DNA of 64,000 bases from Bacteroidales bacterium (GCA_017469845.1 JAFUFP010000036.1:1-64000), one strand, 5' to 3'. Numbered from the stretch's first letter, positions 1-10,598 are shown. Program-made: numbers and translations. Notes: generated from the sequence alone by a model not told the origin.

Positions 1-3000
1 CAAAAACGTATAATGGTCATAGACGGTGCCATGGGCACCATGATCCAGAACCATTTTCTCTCGGAAAAAGATTTCCGGGAAGGAGCTCCTTTCGCTGACT
101 GTCCCAAGGAACTCAAAGGGAACAACGACTGCCTCAACATCACCCACCCCGAAATCATCTCCTCCATCCACCGCGAATACATCGAAGCCGGTGCCGACAT
201 CATCGAGACGAACACGTTCAGTTCCAACCGCATTTCACAATCGGAATACGGTGTTGGCGATTACGCTTCCCTCATGGCTTCGGAAGGCGCGAAAGTAGCC
301 CGCGATATAGCCGACAAAGCCAACACCTACTATAAAGGAAAAGGTATCGACCGGAAGATATTCGTGGCGGGCAGCATGGGTCCCACCTCCAAATCCCTCA
401 CCCTCGCTTCCGACATCACCGACCCATCATACCGGCAGTACAGCTTCGATGACATGGTGAATGTCTTCAAGGAGCAGGCTGAAGCCCTCATCAAGGGAGG
501 AGTGGACATGATTCTTCTTGAGACCTGCTTCGACGCCCTGAACACCAAAGCAGCCCTATATGCGATAAACACCATCGTTGAAGGATTTCCCGTAATGGTA
601 TCAGCCTCGGCGAATGACCTGAGCGGCAGAACCCTCACCGGCCAAACCCTCGAAGCATTCTACGACTCGGTATCGCATTATCCCCTCATATCCTTCGGAA
701 TAAACTGCTCTCTTGGAGCAAAGGAAATGATTCCTCTCGTTGAGGAGATTTCCTCCTTCTGTCCCATTCCCATAAGCTGCTACCCCAACGCAGGACTTCC
801 CAATGAAATGGGAGCCTACGACGACAAGCCCAGCCACATGGCCTCCTGCATCCTCAAGATGGCGGAAAAGGGAACCGTGAACATCGTGGGAGGATGCTGC
901 GGAACTACCCCGGACCACATCTGCGCCGAAGCGACAGCGGTGAGCGACGTTCCCCCGAGATCCATTCCTTCGAAAGACGTGGACAAGCCCTTAAGGGTTA
1001 GCGGACTGGAAAGCGTGAAAGTCGACCTCAAGGAAGGCAACTTCTGCAACATCGGTGAAAGGACGAATGTCGCCGGGTCCCGGAAATTCGCCCGCCTCAT
1101 CGCTTCCGGAGAATACGACCAGGCCCTCCAGGTCGCAGCCGACCAGATAGAAAACGGAGCTTCGATAATCGACATCAACATGGACGACGCCCTTCTTGAC
1201 TCGAAGGTCGAGATGGAGAAATTCGTCCGCCACATACAGAATGACCCTTCCGTAGCGAAGGCCGCCCTGATGATAGACTCTTCGGACTGGGAGACAATCC
1301 TTTCCGGCCTCAAAAGCGCACAGGGCAAATGCATCGTGAACTCGATCTCCCTGAAGGAGGGAGAAGAAGTTTTCCTCTCCCATGCGAAAGAGATCCACTC
1401 TCTCGGAGCGGCCATGGTGGTCATGGCTTTTGACGAGGAAGGCCAGGCCACGACATACGAAAGAAAGATATCCATCTGCAAGAGGGCTTATGACCTTCTT
1501 ACCGGCACAGGTATCCCTCCCGAGGACATCATCTTCGACGTGAACGTCCTTGCCGTCGGAACCGGCATAGCCGAACACTCCCGCTACGGAATCGACTTCA
1601 TCGAAGCGGTCAGGTGGATAAAAGAGAACCTCCCCGGTTGCCGCACCTCCGGCGGAATATCGAACCTGAGTTTCTCCTTCAGAGGCAACAATCCCGTGAG
1701 GGAAGCCATGCATTCGGTCTTCCTCTACCATGCGATAAAGGCCGGTCTCGACATGGGCATAGTGAACCCGGGAATGCTGCAGGTCTATGACGAGATCGAT
1801 CCTGACCTTCGTCAGAAAGCCGAGGACGTGATACTGGATTCCGACCAGGAGGCGACCGAAAGGCTCATCGCCAAGGCCGGAGAAATACTCGCCCGGAAAG
1901 ACAGCCCGCAAGATCCATCTTCATCGGCCCAGGAAAACCCCGATGAGGACAAAACTCCGGAGGAAAGGCTCTCCGACGCCCTCGTCAAAGGTTCATCGAA
2001 GACTCTCGAAGCCGACGTCCTCGAGTGCCTTGGCAAATACGGCAAGGCCGTCCAGGTGATCGAAGGGCCCCTCATGGCCGGAATGGAAAAAGTAGGGCAG
2101 CTTTTCGGAGACGGGAAGATGTTCCTCCCGCAAGTTGTGAAGTCCGCCAAGATAATGAGGGACGCCGTCGCCATCCTTGAACCGTACATGAAGGAAGAAG
2201 AGTCTTCGTCCGAGGGTGAAGTCTCCCACAAACCGTTGATTATCAACGCTACGGTTAAGGGGGATGTGCACGACATCGGAAAGAACATAACAGGAATAGT
2301 CCTTTCGTGCAACGGATTCGAAGTTGTGGACCTCGGCGTGATGGTCGAGAAGGAAAGGATACTTGACGAAGCGACCAGGAGAAATGCCGCCATAATAGGC
2401 GTAAGCGGCCTCATCACCCCTTCCCTCCACCAGATGGAGGAGATCTGCCGTGAGATGACTTCCCGCGGAATGTCCATTCCCCTTTTCATCGGAGGAGCCA
2501 CCACTTCCGCCCTTCATACCGCCGTGAAACTCGCACCACTTTACGATCATGTCTTCTATTGCCACGACGCCTCGGAAGCAGCCGTCAAGGCGAAGAAGTG
2601 CCTCATGGACAGGGAGGCTTTCGAAAAAGCCGAGCACGAAGAGCAGAGCAAGCTACGCGGACTTTACGAGATGAAGAAAAAGGGCATAACCCTTCCTTCC
2701 GTCAACACTATCATAGGATACAGGCCGGAAAGTTATCTTCGTATGGATGATTTCCCGAGAGAGAGCATGGAAGCCCTCCGAATACCCGTAGGAGAACTGA
2801 TGGGCTGCTTCGACTGGCCCCTTTTCTTCGCCGTCTGGGGCGTAAAGAGCGACGCCGGAATGGTAGGCATGAAAAAGGATCCTGAAAGGAAGAAGCTCTT
2901 CGACGAAGCCCTCGCGATCCTGAAGAGATTCAAGAAGAAGGACGAAGTGGCCGTAAGGGTGTCGATGAAGATCGTGGGAGCCCACAGGGAAGGGAACGAC

Positions 3001-3606
3001 ATCGTTCTCGAAGACGGGACCTCTCTTCCGATGCTCCGTCAGGAAAGGATCCAGAAAGGTCTTGAACGGAAAGAAAGGCTCGAGTCGCTTTCCGACTTCG
3101 TCCCCGACAAGGAGGACGGATTCGAAGGCCCGATCGGATTGTTCGCCATAAGCGTCAACTACACCGAAGCCCACCGCTCTCTTCATCCTGAAGGCTGCAA
3201 CTGCGAAGCCTGCGCCACACAGTACGGCAGCATGATGGAGCGTTCGGTAAGGGTCACTCTCGCAGAGACCGCCTCAAAGTGGCTGGACCTCCGCCTCAAA
3301 AAACTCCTCAAGGGTCACTATTCTTCCCCGATAAGGAAACCGGCCGCAGGATACTACAGCTGCCCGGACCATTCAATCAAAAGGGATATCCTCTCCCTTC
3401 TTCCCGGAGCCGAAGAACTCGGAATAACACTCACCGAAAGCTGCGCGATGATTCCGGACGCTTCAGTGTGCGGATTCATACTCTTCCATTCAAGGGCAGG
3501 CTATCCCGAAATCATGAGGATAAGCCGCACCCAGTACGACGACTATTGCAAAAGGAGGGGTTTCACCCCTGAAGAGGGGCAACTTTTCCTCGGCCATCTG
3601 CTGTAG
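1..3606 (+). CDS. metH: Methionine synthase, cobalamin-dependent (5' partial)
   Basis: Cytoplasmic enzyme that moves the methyl group of 5-methyltetrahydrofolate through cobalamin to homocysteine, giving methionine. The frame is already open at base 1 and the DGAMGTM motif that normally lies some residues into MetH appears at once, so the true start is just outside the window and the ATG at 13 is probably internal. Counting from that ATG: homocysteine domain about 1-310 with zinc ligands C232 (GINCSLG) and C295/C296 (GGCCGTTP); pterin domain about 345-610; helical cap about 640-740; B12 domain with DVHDIG at 751-756, H753 being the lower axial cobalt ligand; C-terminal AdoMet reactivation domain about 880-1197. 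All four modules are present, so it is full length apart from the first residues. metF follows 39 nt downstream, an obvious operon partner. Confidence 0.97.
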   Translation, partial: QKRIMVIDGAMGTMIQNHFLSEKDFREGAPFADCPKELKGNNDCLNITHPEIISSIHREYIEAGADIIETNTFSSNRISQSEYGVGDYASLMASEGAKVARDIADKANTYYKGKGIDRKIFVAGSMGPTSKSLTLASDITDPSYRQYSFDDMVNVFKEQAEALIKGGVDMILLETCFDALNTKAALYAINTIVEGFPVMVSASANDLSGRTLTGQTLEAFYDSVSHYPLISFGINCSLGAKEMIPLVEEISSFCPIPISCYPNAGLPNEMGAYDDKPSHMASCILKMAEKGTVNIVGGCCGTTPDHICAEATAVSDVPPRSIPSKDVDKPLRVSGLESVKVDLKEGNFCNIGERTNVAGSRKFARLIASGEYDQALQVAADQIENGASIIDINMDDALLDSKVEMEKFVRHIQNDPSVAKAALMIDSSDWETILSGLKSAQGKCIVNSISLKEGEEVFLSHAKEIHSLGAAMVVMAFDEEGQATTYERKISICKRAYDLLTGTGIPPEDIIFDVNVLAVGTGIAEHSRYGIDFIEAVRWIKENLPGCRTSGGISNLSFSFRGNNPVREAMHSVFLYHAIKAGLDMGIVNPGMLQVYDEIDPDLRQKAEDVILDSDQEATERLIAKAGEILARKDSPQDPSSSAQENPDEDKTPEERLSDALVKGSSKTLEADVLECLGKYGKAVQVIEGPLMAGMEKVGQLFGDGKMFLPQVVKSAKIMRDAVAILEPYMKEEESSSEGEVSHKPLIINATVKGDVHDIGKNITGIVLSCNGFEVVDLGVMVEKERILDEATRRNAAIIGVSGLITPSLHQMEEICREMTSRGMSIPLFIGGATTSALHTAVKLAPLYDHVFYCHDASEAAVKAKKCLMDREAFEKAEHEEQSKLRGLYEMKKKGITLPSVNTIIGYRPESYLRMDDFPRESMEALRIPVGELMGCFDWPLFFAVWGVKSDAGMVGMKKDPERKKLFDEALAILKRFKKKDEVAVRVSMKIVGAHREGNDIVLEDGTSLPMLRQERIQKGLERKERLESLSDFVPDKEDGFEGPIGLFAISVNYTEAHRSLHPEGCNCEACATQYGSMMERSVRVTLAETASKWLDLRLKKLLKGHYSSPIRKPAAGYYSCPDHSIKRDILSLLPGAEELGITLTESCAMIPDASVCGFILFHSRAGYPEIMRISRTQYDDYCKRRGFTPEEGQLFLGHLL

Positions 3607-3645
3607 CATTGATACCTGAAGAAACGGACTACAACGACACATAGC

Positions 3646-4569
3646 ATGAAAATCAAAGACATCTTGAGCAAATCGGGAAAACCCTTCCCTTCCGTAGAAA
3701 TCGTTCCGCCACTTAGCGGAATGAGCAAGGAAGACCTCTTCAACAGCATCGACCCGCTGATGGAATATTCCCCTCGCTACATCAACGTCACCCGCCACAG
3801 GGAAGAGGTCGTCTTCCGCGAGGAAGCCGACGGAACTTTTTCCAGGCATATGGTAAGGAACCGCGTCAGCGAAACCGCAGTATGTGGAGCCATCATGGCG
3901 AGATACGGGGTCGAGGTGGTCCCTCACATGATCTGCGCCGGACATACCGCCGACCAGACAGCGGCCAAGCTCAAGGACTTCGCGTTCCTGGGGATAGAGA
4001 ATGTCATTGCTCTGAGAGGCGATTCGATGGTCGGGGAGAAGCGATTCACCCCCACTCCAGGAGGATTCTCCCATGCGGATGAACTGGTAAGGATGATAAA
4101 GGAAGGCGGCAAGGAAGGTACGGACTTCTCGGTAGGAGTGGGCGGATATCCGGAGAAGCATTTCGAGGCTCCGAACCTTGAGACGGACATAGAAAACCTC
4201 AAGCGGAAAGTGGACGCCGGAGCCGACTATGTCATAACCCAGATGTTCTTCGACAACAACAAGTTCTACTCGTTCAGGGACAAATGCCGGGAGGCGGGAA
4301 TCCTTGTTCCGATCATTCCGGGAATCAAACCCCTTTCCACACTGCGTCACGTGGAGCTGCTGCCGCAGAGTTTCTCGATCGACATTCCGAAGGAACTCTC
4401 CGACGAAGTGCTCTCACACAAGGACGACAAGCAGGCCATCTACCGGATAGGTACACTTTGGGCGATCAATCAGTGCAAGGACCTTCTCAAGCACGACGTG
4501 CCGGCTATACATCTCTATACGATGGGCAAGGCCGGAAACATCTGCGAGATCCTGAAGGAGTGCTTCTAG
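3646..4569 (+). CDS. metF: 5,10-methylenetetrahydrofolate reductase
   Basis: FAD-dependent TIM-barrel enzyme that reduces 5,10-methylene-THF to 5-methyl-THF, the methyl donor for MetH encoded just upstream. The 307 residues match the usual bacterial length of about 290-310. Family features visible: PSVEIVPP near residue 17, YINVTRHREE near 45, HMICAGHTADQT near 98, ALRGD near 125, and VDAGADYVITQMFFDN near 190. It lies 39 nt after metH on the same strand and is likely co-transcribed. No convincing terminator follows; a pseudogene remnant begins 20 nt downstream on the opposite strand. Confidence 0.97.
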   Translation: MKIKDILSKSGKPFPSVEIVPPLSGMSKEDLFNSIDPLMEYSPRYINVTRHREEVVFREEADGTFSRHMVRNRVSETAVCGAIMARYGVEVVPHMICAGHTADQTAAKLKDFAFLGIENVIALRGDSMVGEKRFTPTPGGFSHADELVRMIKEGGKEGTDFSVGVGGYPEKHFEAPNLETDIENLKRKVDAGADYVITQMFFDNNKFYSFRDKCREAGILVPIIPGIKPLSTLRHVELLPQSFSIDIPKELSDEVLSHKDDKQAIYRIGTLWAINQCKDLLKHDVPAIHLYTMGKAGNICEILKECF

Positions 4570-4589
4570 GCTAATCTCCCTCATCGGAG

Positions 4590-4790
4590 TTACACTGAAC
4601 TCGGAGTTATCCCGAAATGCTTCTTGAAGTCTCTCGAGAAATTCGAAACTGAAGAGGAGCCGACACTGTCGGCCACCTCCGCTATGGTGAATTCTCCGGT
4701 CTTCAGCATCTCCATGGCCACATTCATCCTGTAGGTATTGATGTATGTTTGAGGGGAATGTCCGGTGAGCGCCTTGACTTTCGAATATCG
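4590..4790 (-). pseudogene. AraC-type regulator / hybrid two-component system, C-terminal remnant
   Basis: Only about the last 66 residues of an AraC-family DNA-binding domain remain: SKVKALTGHSPQTYINTYRM leads into the second helix-turn-helix (FTIAEVADSVG ... FSRDFKKHFGITP) and a stop at 4590. In Bacteroidetes this ending is typical of hybrid two-component regulators that control polysaccharide utilization loci. Homology stops abruptly near 4787; the open frame runs on to 4886 but there it is antisense to the glycoside hydrolase remnant. No N-terminal helix, sensor, kinase or receiver sequence is present, so it should be non-functional. The assignment rests on motif resemblance, not on a database search. 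Confidence 0.7.
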
Positions 4791-4795
4791 TCCCG

Positions 4796-5286
4796 TATCA
4801 TATGAGGAACTGCTGACAGTACAGGGTCCCTGGAATGTTGAATTCCAGAAAGGGAGAGGAGCACCGGACAAAGCGGAATTCCCCACACTGATGTCCTACA
4901 CCGACTCGGATATCCCCGGAATAAAATACTTCTCGGGTACAGCTACTTACAGCACTACCTTCACCATCGACGCAATCCTCGGCGAAGGCAAAGCGATGCT
5001 CGATCTGGGAACAGTCAAGAACATAGCCGAAGTGTCAGTAAACGGCAGGGTTGTGACCGTCCTTTGGAAGACCCCGTTCAGAACAGACATCGGAGAGTAT
5101 CTGAAAGAAGGAGAAAATTCCCTCCAAGTCAAAGTGACGAACCTCTGGCCGAACAGGATTATCGGTGATGCACAGATAGACGCTACTGAGAAAATCACTT
5201 TCACTCCTGCGGCATTCTACAATGCCGGTTCTCCCCTTTTACCGGGAGGTCTTCCCGGTCCGGTGAAAGTGGTCCTGCAGAACTGA
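4796..5286 (+). pseudogene. Glycoside hydrolase (GH106/GH2-like) C-terminal remnant
   Basis: About 160 residues equal to the C-terminal sugar-binding jelly-roll of rhamnosidase-like glycosyl hydrolases: GPWNVEFQKGRGAP, then YFSGTATYSTTF, LDLGTVKNIAEVSVNG, KVTNLWPNRIIGD, ending GLPGPVKVVLQN. The catalytic domain and signal peptide are missing. The frame is open from 4765 (a GTG), but that stretch is antisense to the regulator remnant, so homology starts only near 4796. The two remnants abut head to head within about 10 bp, both missing their N-terminal ends. Secreted alpha-L-rhamnosidase is the best guess for the ancestral enzyme. It might still be transcribed but could not be exported or catalytic. 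Confidence 0.7.
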
Positions 5287-5333
5287 CGTCATCAAAAAAC
5301 TTAAATAAGTCAATCATTCATATACACTCGAAG

Positions 5334-5377
5334 AAAGACCGGTCCAATGCCCGATTCAGGCAGGCCGGTCTTTTTTT
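5334..5377 (+). terminator. Intrinsic terminator after the glycoside hydrolase remnant
   Basis: Stem AAAGACCGG (5334-5342) pairs with CCGGTCTTT (5365-5373), followed by a run of T to 5377. It would end readthrough from the metHF/remnant side and insulate the V-ATPase promoter. Confidence 0.8.
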
Positions 5378-5544
5378 ATTTTCCCCCGCACTTCGCCGAC
5401 ATACGGGAACTATCCAGGACTCATATTTTTGACAAAAATACTACGATATCCGCAACTGCATTTTTATCAATATTTTAGTGAGCGGACATTTTCATGCCCC
5501 GGTCATTTTTTAACGTTTTTAAAAGCTTTTTGCCGAAAAATCAC

Positions 5545-5552
5545 TATATTAG
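5545..5552 (+). promoter_or_regulatory. Possible -7 box of the V-ATPase operon
   Basis: TATATTAG differs by one base from the Bacteroidetes -7 consensus TAnnTTTG and lies about 93 nt before the subunit E start in an AT-rich stretch. No good -33 TTTG is seen at 19-20 bp upstream, so this is tentative. Confidence 0.35.
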
Positions 5553-5644
5553 TTGGCTAGGGGGGATAACCCGCAAAACAAGACGTTACTGAACCACCGT
5601 ACCCCTTCACAGAACACGCAAATCAAACAACACAAAAATACAAC

Positions 5645-6250
5645 ATGGACAAATTGCAGGAACTGACAGACAAGCTCTATAACGAAGGTCTGTCCAAAGG
5701 AAAACAAGAAGGTGAGGCAATGATCCAGAAAGCCAAGGACACTGCCGCACAGATAATCTCCGAGGCAAAAGCCCAGGCCGAAGAGATTCTCGCGAAGGCC
5801 AAGAAAGACGCGGCTGACTACCAGACCAAGATCGAAAGCGATCTGAAGATGGCTTCAGCACAGGCCCTCCAGAGCACCAGGAAGGATATCGAGAACCTCG
5901 TGGTCGGAAAGGTTGTCGACGCTCCCGTGAAAGCGGCCGTCTCCTCCCCCGACTTCCTCAAGGAAATCATCACCGCCGTGGCGAAGAACTTCAGCGCCGA
6001 GCAGGCCACTGACATCGCCCTCGTTCTCCCCGAAAGCCTCAAGGAAAGCCTCGAGCCCTTCGTGAAGAATGAGCTCTCCAAGATAATCGGAAAGGGAATC
6101 GACGCTTCCTTCTCAAAGAAGATCGCAGGCGGATTCAACATCGGTCCCAAGGACGGCAGCTATTTCGTCAGCATGACCGACGACACCTTCAACGGTCTGA
6201 TTTCAGAGTACCTGAGGCCTGCGACCAAGAAACTCCTCTTCGGCGAATAA
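5645..6250 (+). CDS. atpE: V-type ATP synthase subunit E
   Basis: Peripheral-stalk subunit that links the catalytic A3B3 head to the membrane sector. The 201-residue protein has the expected layout: an N-terminal helix of about 75 residues rich in K, E, A and Q (GKQEGEAMIQKAKDTAAQI, EAKAQAEEILAKAKKDA) predicted to form the long coiled coil, and a globular C-terminal half that would cap the A/B head. It is the first gene of a seven-gene operon and the next start lies 12 nt downstream. No subunit G, its usual coiled-coil partner, is encoded here, so the stalk may be an E homodimer or use another protein. Assigned from composition, length and position; E subunits are poorly conserved. Confidence 0.85.
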   Translation: MDKLQELTDKLYNEGLSKGKQEGEAMIQKAKDTAAQIISEAKAQAEEILAKAKKDAADYQTKIESDLKMASAQALQSTRKDIENLVVGKVVDAPVKAAVSSPDFLKEIITAVAKNFSAEQATDIALVLPESLKESLEPFVKNELSKIIGKGIDASFSKKIAGGFNIGPKDGSYFVSMTDDTFNGLISEYLRPATKKLLFGE

Positions 6251-6262
6251 TCCTCCCTTCCC

Positions 6263-6856
6263 ATGAAAAACTACGAATATATCATAGCCTCACTTCCCAC
6301 CATCTCCACTGATGCGAAAGCTGCAGCCGGCCTCGATCCCGACGGGATCAAGGAATGGATCCTTTCCCAGTGCTCGGATGAGGACAAGGGACTGGTGAAT
6401 CTGCTCTATGAAGGATTCGATGACGGGAAACTGGACAAGGATTTCTACCTCAAGGCACTCGCAAGCTCATCCACGTTCATAAGGGAGTATTTCGCCTTCG
6501 ATCTTGAGGTCCGCAACACCAAGGTGGCGTTCCTCAACAAGGCCCTCGGCCGTCCCGCCGGAACGGACATCTTCATGGACAGCCCCATGACTGAGGACGT
6601 CCAGAAGATCGACGCCGTACTTTCACGTTCGGACATTCTCGACAGGGAAAGGGGTCTTGACGACCTGATGTGGGAGAAGATAAGCCTTCTCAACACCTTC
6701 GATTACTTCAACATGGACGCCGTCCTGGGCTTCCTCTCGAAGATGCACATCGTCGAAAGATGGCTCCGTCTCGATGACGAGAAGGGACGCGAGATGTTCC
6801 GTTCATTGGTATCCGAAGTAAGAGGCACTTTCAAAGGAGTGGAGTACAACGGATGA
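6263..6856 (+). CDS. DUF2764 family protein of the V-ATPase operon
   Basis: A 197-residue soluble protein without signal peptide or membrane segment, starting MKNYEYIIASLPTIS. The family (DUF2764) is found next to V-type ATPase genes in Bacteroidetes and Chlamydiae, between E and A, as here. Its role is not established to my knowledge. Because the operon has no recognisable subunit C (the funnel joining the central shaft to the proteolipid ring), an attractive inference is that it replaces C. It is predicted largely helical with many acidic residues and aromatic pairs (REYFAFDLEVRN, NTFDYFNMDAVLGFL). Spacing is 12 nt from atpE and 46 nt to atpA. Identity as DUF2764 is fairly sure; function is a hypothesis. 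Confidence 0.8.
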   Translation: MKNYEYIIASLPTISTDAKAAAGLDPDGIKEWILSQCSDEDKGLVNLLYEGFDDGKLDKDFYLKALASSSTFIREYFAFDLEVRNTKVAFLNKALGRPAGTDIFMDSPMTEDVQKIDAVLSRSDILDRERGLDDLMWEKISLLNTFDYFNMDAVLGFLSKMHIVERWLRLDDEKGREMFRSLVSEVRGTFKGVEYNG

Positions 6857-6902
6857 CGCACTCCGCCGGATCAACAAACGAAGAAACAAAACAACAAAAC
6901 AT

Positions 6903-8660
6903 ATGGCAAAGACAAAAGGTATTGTCACGGGTATCGTATCGAACCTTGTCACAGTCCAGGTCGACGGTCCTGTAGCCGAGAACGAACTCTGCTACATCTC
7001 CCTCGACGGGACTCCCCTCATGGCTGAGGTGATCAAGGTCTCGGGAAAGAACGCCTCCGTTCAGGTGTTCGAGAGCACCCGTGGACTGAAGAACGGGGAC
7101 ACTGTGGAATTCGAGGGAAAGATGCTCGAAATCACCCTCGGCCCCGGCCTTCTGAAGGGAGTCTACGACGGACTCCAGAACGACCTCACCTCCATGAAGG
7201 GTGTGTTCCTCAAGAGAGGTGAATACACCGATCCCCTGGACCGTGAGAAATTGTGGGATTTCAAACCCATCGCAAAGCCCGGCGACAAGGTCATCGCCGC
7301 CGACTGGCTCGGAGAAGTCATGGAAGGATGGCTCCCCCACAAAATCATGGTCCCCTTCTCATTCAAGGGTGAATACACCGTAAAGAGCATCGTCGCTGAG
7401 GGCCAGTACAATGTCGACAAGCAGATCGCGGTACTCACCAACTCCGACGGAGAAGACGTCCCCGTCACCATGACCCAGAAGTGGCCCGTCAAGGTGGCCG
7501 TCAAGGCATACAAGGAAAAACCGCGTCCCGACAAGATCATGGAGACCGGAGTCAGGGTCATCGACTCCTTCAACCCCATCGCCGAAGGAGGTACAGGATT
7601 CATTCCCGGACCTTTCGGCTGCGGAAAGACAGTCCTCCAGCACGCCATCGCGAAGCAGGGTGAAGCCGACGTCATCGTCATGGCGGCCTGCGGAGAACGT
7701 GCGAACGAGGTCGTGGAGATCTTCACCGAGTTCCCTGAGCTGATAGACCCCCACACGGGACGCCACCTCATGGAAAGGACCACCATCATCTGCAACACTT
7801 CCAACATGCCTGTCGCCGCGAGGGAGGCTTCCGTCTACACCGCTATGACAATCTGCGAATACTATAGGGCGATGGGACTCCGCTGCCTTCTGCTCGCCGA
7901 CTCCACTTCCCGTTGGGCTCAGGCCTTGAGGGAAATGAGTAACCGTATGGAGGAACTCCCGGGTGCGGACGCATTCCCTGTCGACCTCTCGGCCATCATA
8001 TCCAATTTCTACGCACGCGCGGGAATGGTCATCCTCAACAACGGACAGAGGGGCGCCGTCACCTTCATCGGTACCGTCTCCCCTGCCGGAGGTAACCTCA
8101 AGGAGCCCGTCACCGAGTCCACGAAGAAGGCCGCAAGGTGCTTCTACGCCCTCGAGCAGAACCGTGCCGACCAGAAGAGGTACCCCGCCGTCAACCCGAT
8201 CGACTCCTACTCGAAGTATCTCGAGTACCCCGAAATCGCCGAATACCTCAACAAGACGGTCGAGGACGGATGGGTCGACAAGATCACCACGGCGAAGAAT
8301 ATCATCCGCCGCGGCCGTGACGCTTCCGAGCAGATCAACATCCTCGGAGATGACGGTGTCCCGATGAGCTACCACGTCACATTCTGGAAGTCCGAACTCA
8401 TCGACTTCTGCTTCCTCCAGCAGGACGGCTTCGACCCCATCGACAGCCTCTGCCCGATCGAGCGTCAGAAGTATATGCTCCTCCTCATTCTCGACATCTG
8501 CGACAAGGACTTCGACTTCGAAGACTACGAGAAGTGCCGCGACTACTTCAAGAACATGATCAACCTGATCAAGCAGATGAACTACTCCGAGTTCCAGAGC
8601 GAAAGCTTTGTATCATATCAGAACCAACTCCAAAAACTGCTCGAAGAAAATGGCAAATAA
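6903..8660 (+). CDS. atpA: V-type ATP synthase subunit A (catalytic)
   Basis: Catalytic nucleotide-binding subunit of the V/A-type ATPase head. The 585 residues match the family length. The Walker A loop GPFGCGKT lies at 236-243 (K242). The N-terminal beta barrel (1-80) opens TKGIVTGIVSNLVTVQVDGP and is followed by the non-homologous insertion typical of A subunits (GVYDGLQNDL ... KPGDKV). GERANEV and LLADSTSRWAQALREMS belong to the catalytic core; the C-terminal helical domain carries GYF/IL-type helices ending LQKLLEENGK. The A-rich stretch before the ATG is typical of Bacteroidetes start regions, which often lack a Shine-Dalgarno. Its 3' end overlaps subunit B by 11 nt, implying coupled translation. 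Confidence 0.97.
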   Translation: MAKTKGIVTGIVSNLVTVQVDGPVAENELCYISLDGTPLMAEVIKVSGKNASVQVFESTRGLKNGDTVEFEGKMLEITLGPGLLKGVYDGLQNDLTSMKGVFLKRGEYTDPLDREKLWDFKPIAKPGDKVIAADWLGEVMEGWLPHKIMVPFSFKGEYTVKSIVAEGQYNVDKQIAVLTNSDGEDVPVTMTQKWPVKVAVKAYKEKPRPDKIMETGVRVIDSFNPIAEGGTGFIPGPFGCGKTVLQHAIAKQGEADVIVMAACGERANEVVEIFTEFPELIDPHTGRHLMERTTIICNTSNMPVAAREASVYTAMTICEYYRAMGLRCLLLADSTSRWAQALREMSNRMEELPGADAFPVDLSAIISNFYARAGMVILNNGQRGAVTFIGTVSPAGGNLKEPVTESTKKAARCFYALEQNRADQKRYPAVNPIDSYSKYLEYPEIAEYLNKTVEDGWVDKITTAKNIIRRGRDASEQINILGDDGVPMSYHVTFWKSELIDFCFLQQDGFDPIDSLCPIERQKYMLLLILDICDKDFDFEDYEKCRDYFKNMINLIKQMNYSEFQSESFVSYQNQLQKLLEENGK

Positions 8661-9972
8661 GGCATACCAAAGGGTCTACACCCAGCTGGAGGCCATCACG
8701 AAGGCCACAGTATCCCTGAAAGCCAAGGGTGTTTCGAACGATGAGCTCGCCGTGGTGCACGGAAAGCTCGCACAGGTCGTGAGGACCAAGGGTGATATGG
8801 TCACTCTCCAGGTGTTCTCCGGTACCGAAGGAATCCCCACAAACGCTGAGGTACAGTTCCTCGGAGCTCCCCCTACCCTCAAGGTAAGTGACCAGCTCGC
8901 GGGACGTTTCTTCGACGCATACGGACATCCCATCGACGGAGGTCCCGAGGTGGAGGGAGAGGAACGCCAGATCGGCGGTCCTTCCGTGAACCCCTACAAG
9001 AGGCGTCAGCCCTCGGAGCTGATCCCCACCGGTATCGCGGGAATCGACCTCAACAACACCCTCGTCTCCGGACAGAAGATCCCTTTCTTCGCCGACCCTG
9101 ACCAGCCCTACAACCAGGTTATGGCGGACGTGGCCCTGAGGGCGGACGTCGACAAGATCATCCTCGGAGGTATGGGTCTTTCGAACGACGACTACCTTTT
9201 CTTCCGTCACTCTTTCGAAAGCGCCGGAGCACTCGAGAAGATCATCAGCTTCGTCAACACTACAGAGGAACCTCCTGTCGAGAGGCTTCTCATCCCCGAT
9301 ATGGCACTTACAGCCGCCGAGTATTTCGCGGCCGACAAGAACGAGAAGGTGCTCGTCCTCCTTACTGACATGACCCTTTATGCGGACGCCCTTTCGATCG
9401 TGTCGAACCGTATGGACCAGATTCCTTCGAAGGACTCCATGCCGGGTTCACTGTATTCGGACCTCGCGAAGATCTACGAGAAGGCCGTGCAGCTCCCTAC
9501 CGGAGGATCCATCACGATCATCGCCGTCACGACCCTCAACGACGGAGACATCACCCACGCTATCCCTGACAACACAGGATACATCACCGAAGGTCAGCTG
9601 TACCTCAGGGCGGATCCCGATTCCGGAAAGGTCATCATCGACCCATTCCGTTCGCTTTCACGACTCAAACAGCTCGTCCAGAACAAGAAGACCAGGGAAG
9701 ACCACAGCCAGGTAATGAACACCGGAGTCCGTCTGTACGCCGACGCCCAGAACGCGAAGACCAAGCTCGAGAACGGTTTCGACCTGAGCGACTACGACCA
9801 CAGGTGTCTGGCCTACGCCAAGGAATACGCCACGAGGCTCCTCTCCATCGACGTCAACATCAAGATCGACGAGATGCTCGACACGGCTTGGGAACTCTTC
9901 GGCAAATACTTCACAAAGGCCGAGACCGGAATCAAGGAGGCACTCGCCCAGAAATATTGGAAAGAGCAGTAA
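8650..9972 (+). CDS. atpB: V-type ATP synthase subunit B
   Basis: Non-catalytic regulatory subunit alternating with A in the hexameric head. The ATG at 8650 (MANKAYQRVYTQLEA) is chosen over an upstream in-frame ATG at 8608 because the latter would add 14 residues unlike the family and overlap A by 53 nt; with 8650 the overlap is 11 nt. The product is 440 residues, as expected. Visible family blocks are GRFFDAYGHPIDGGP, IPTGIAGIDLNNTLVSGQK, LLTDMTLYADALS and SIVSNRMDQIPSKDSMPG. There is no Walker A lysine loop, as normal for B. Subunit D follows 18 nt downstream. Confidence 0.96.
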   Translation: MANKAYQRVYTQLEAITKATVSLKAKGVSNDELAVVHGKLAQVVRTKGDMVTLQVFSGTEGIPTNAEVQFLGAPPTLKVSDQLAGRFFDAYGHPIDGGPEVEGEERQIGGPSVNPYKRRQPSELIPTGIAGIDLNNTLVSGQKIPFFADPDQPYNQVMADVALRADVDKIILGGMGLSNDDYLFFRHSFESAGALEKIISFVNTTEEPPVERLLIPDMALTAAEYFAADKNEKVLVLLTDMTLYADALSIVSNRMDQIPSKDSMPGSLYSDLAKIYEKAVQLPTGGSITIIAVTTLNDGDITHAIPDNTGYITEGQLYLRADPDSGKVIIDPFRSLSRLKQLVQNKKTREDHSQVMNTGVRLYADAQNAKTKLENGFDLSDYDHRCLAYAKEYATRLLSIDVNIKIDEMLDTAWELFGKYFTKAETGIKEALAQKYWKEQ

Positions 9973-9990
9973 TTTCAGAAGGCTATTAAG

Positions 9991-10598
9991 ATGGCTATTA
10001 AGTTTCAATACAACAAGACTTCACTCAACAATCTTGGCAAACAGCTCAAGATGAGGCAGAAGGCGCTTCCGACTCTCCAGAACAAGGAGTCGGCCCTCAG
10101 GCTCGAAGTGCGCAAAGCCAAGGCGGAGTCGGAGAAACTTGAAAAGGATCTTGAAGAAGCCCTCCATAAGTACGACTACCTCGCAGCCCTTTGGAATGAA
10201 TTCGAAAAGGGACTGATATCGATAACCGACGTGGACCTCGTCACGGTGAAGGTCGCCGGAGTGAAGACTCCAGCCCTCAAGGGAATCAATTACGACATAA
10301 AGCCCTTCAACGCCTTCACCAAACCCGCATGGTTCGCCGACGGAGTGCAGATCCTCAAGGACCTCACACGCCTAGGCATCGAATCGGAGGTCTACAAGGA
10401 AAAGAACCGCATCCTGGAGTATCAGAGGAAGAAGACCACTCAGAAGGTGAACCTCTACGAGAAGGTCCAGATCCCCGGATACAAGGAGGCGATACGTAAG
10501 ATAAAGAGGTACATGGAGGATGAAGAGAACCTTTCCAAGGCTTCGTCCAAGATTGTGAAGAGCAGGCATCAAGCCGAAGAAGATATGGAGGAAAACGC

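Larger units (their letters stand above)
5287..5644. other. Intergenic region upstream of the V-ATPase operon
   Basis: This 358-bp stretch holds no open frame I would call a gene. It contains one intrinsic terminator (5334-5377), an A+T-rich stretch (5401-5550) with a plausible -7 box, and an A-rich leader of about 85 nt before the subunit E start. No riboswitch or RNA gene was recognised. Confidence 0.6.

Noticed and set aside
7359..8375. A 338-codon minus-strand frame opposite V-ATPase subunit A
   Set aside because: Antisense to a strongly conserved catalytic subunit; no motif or start region supports it.
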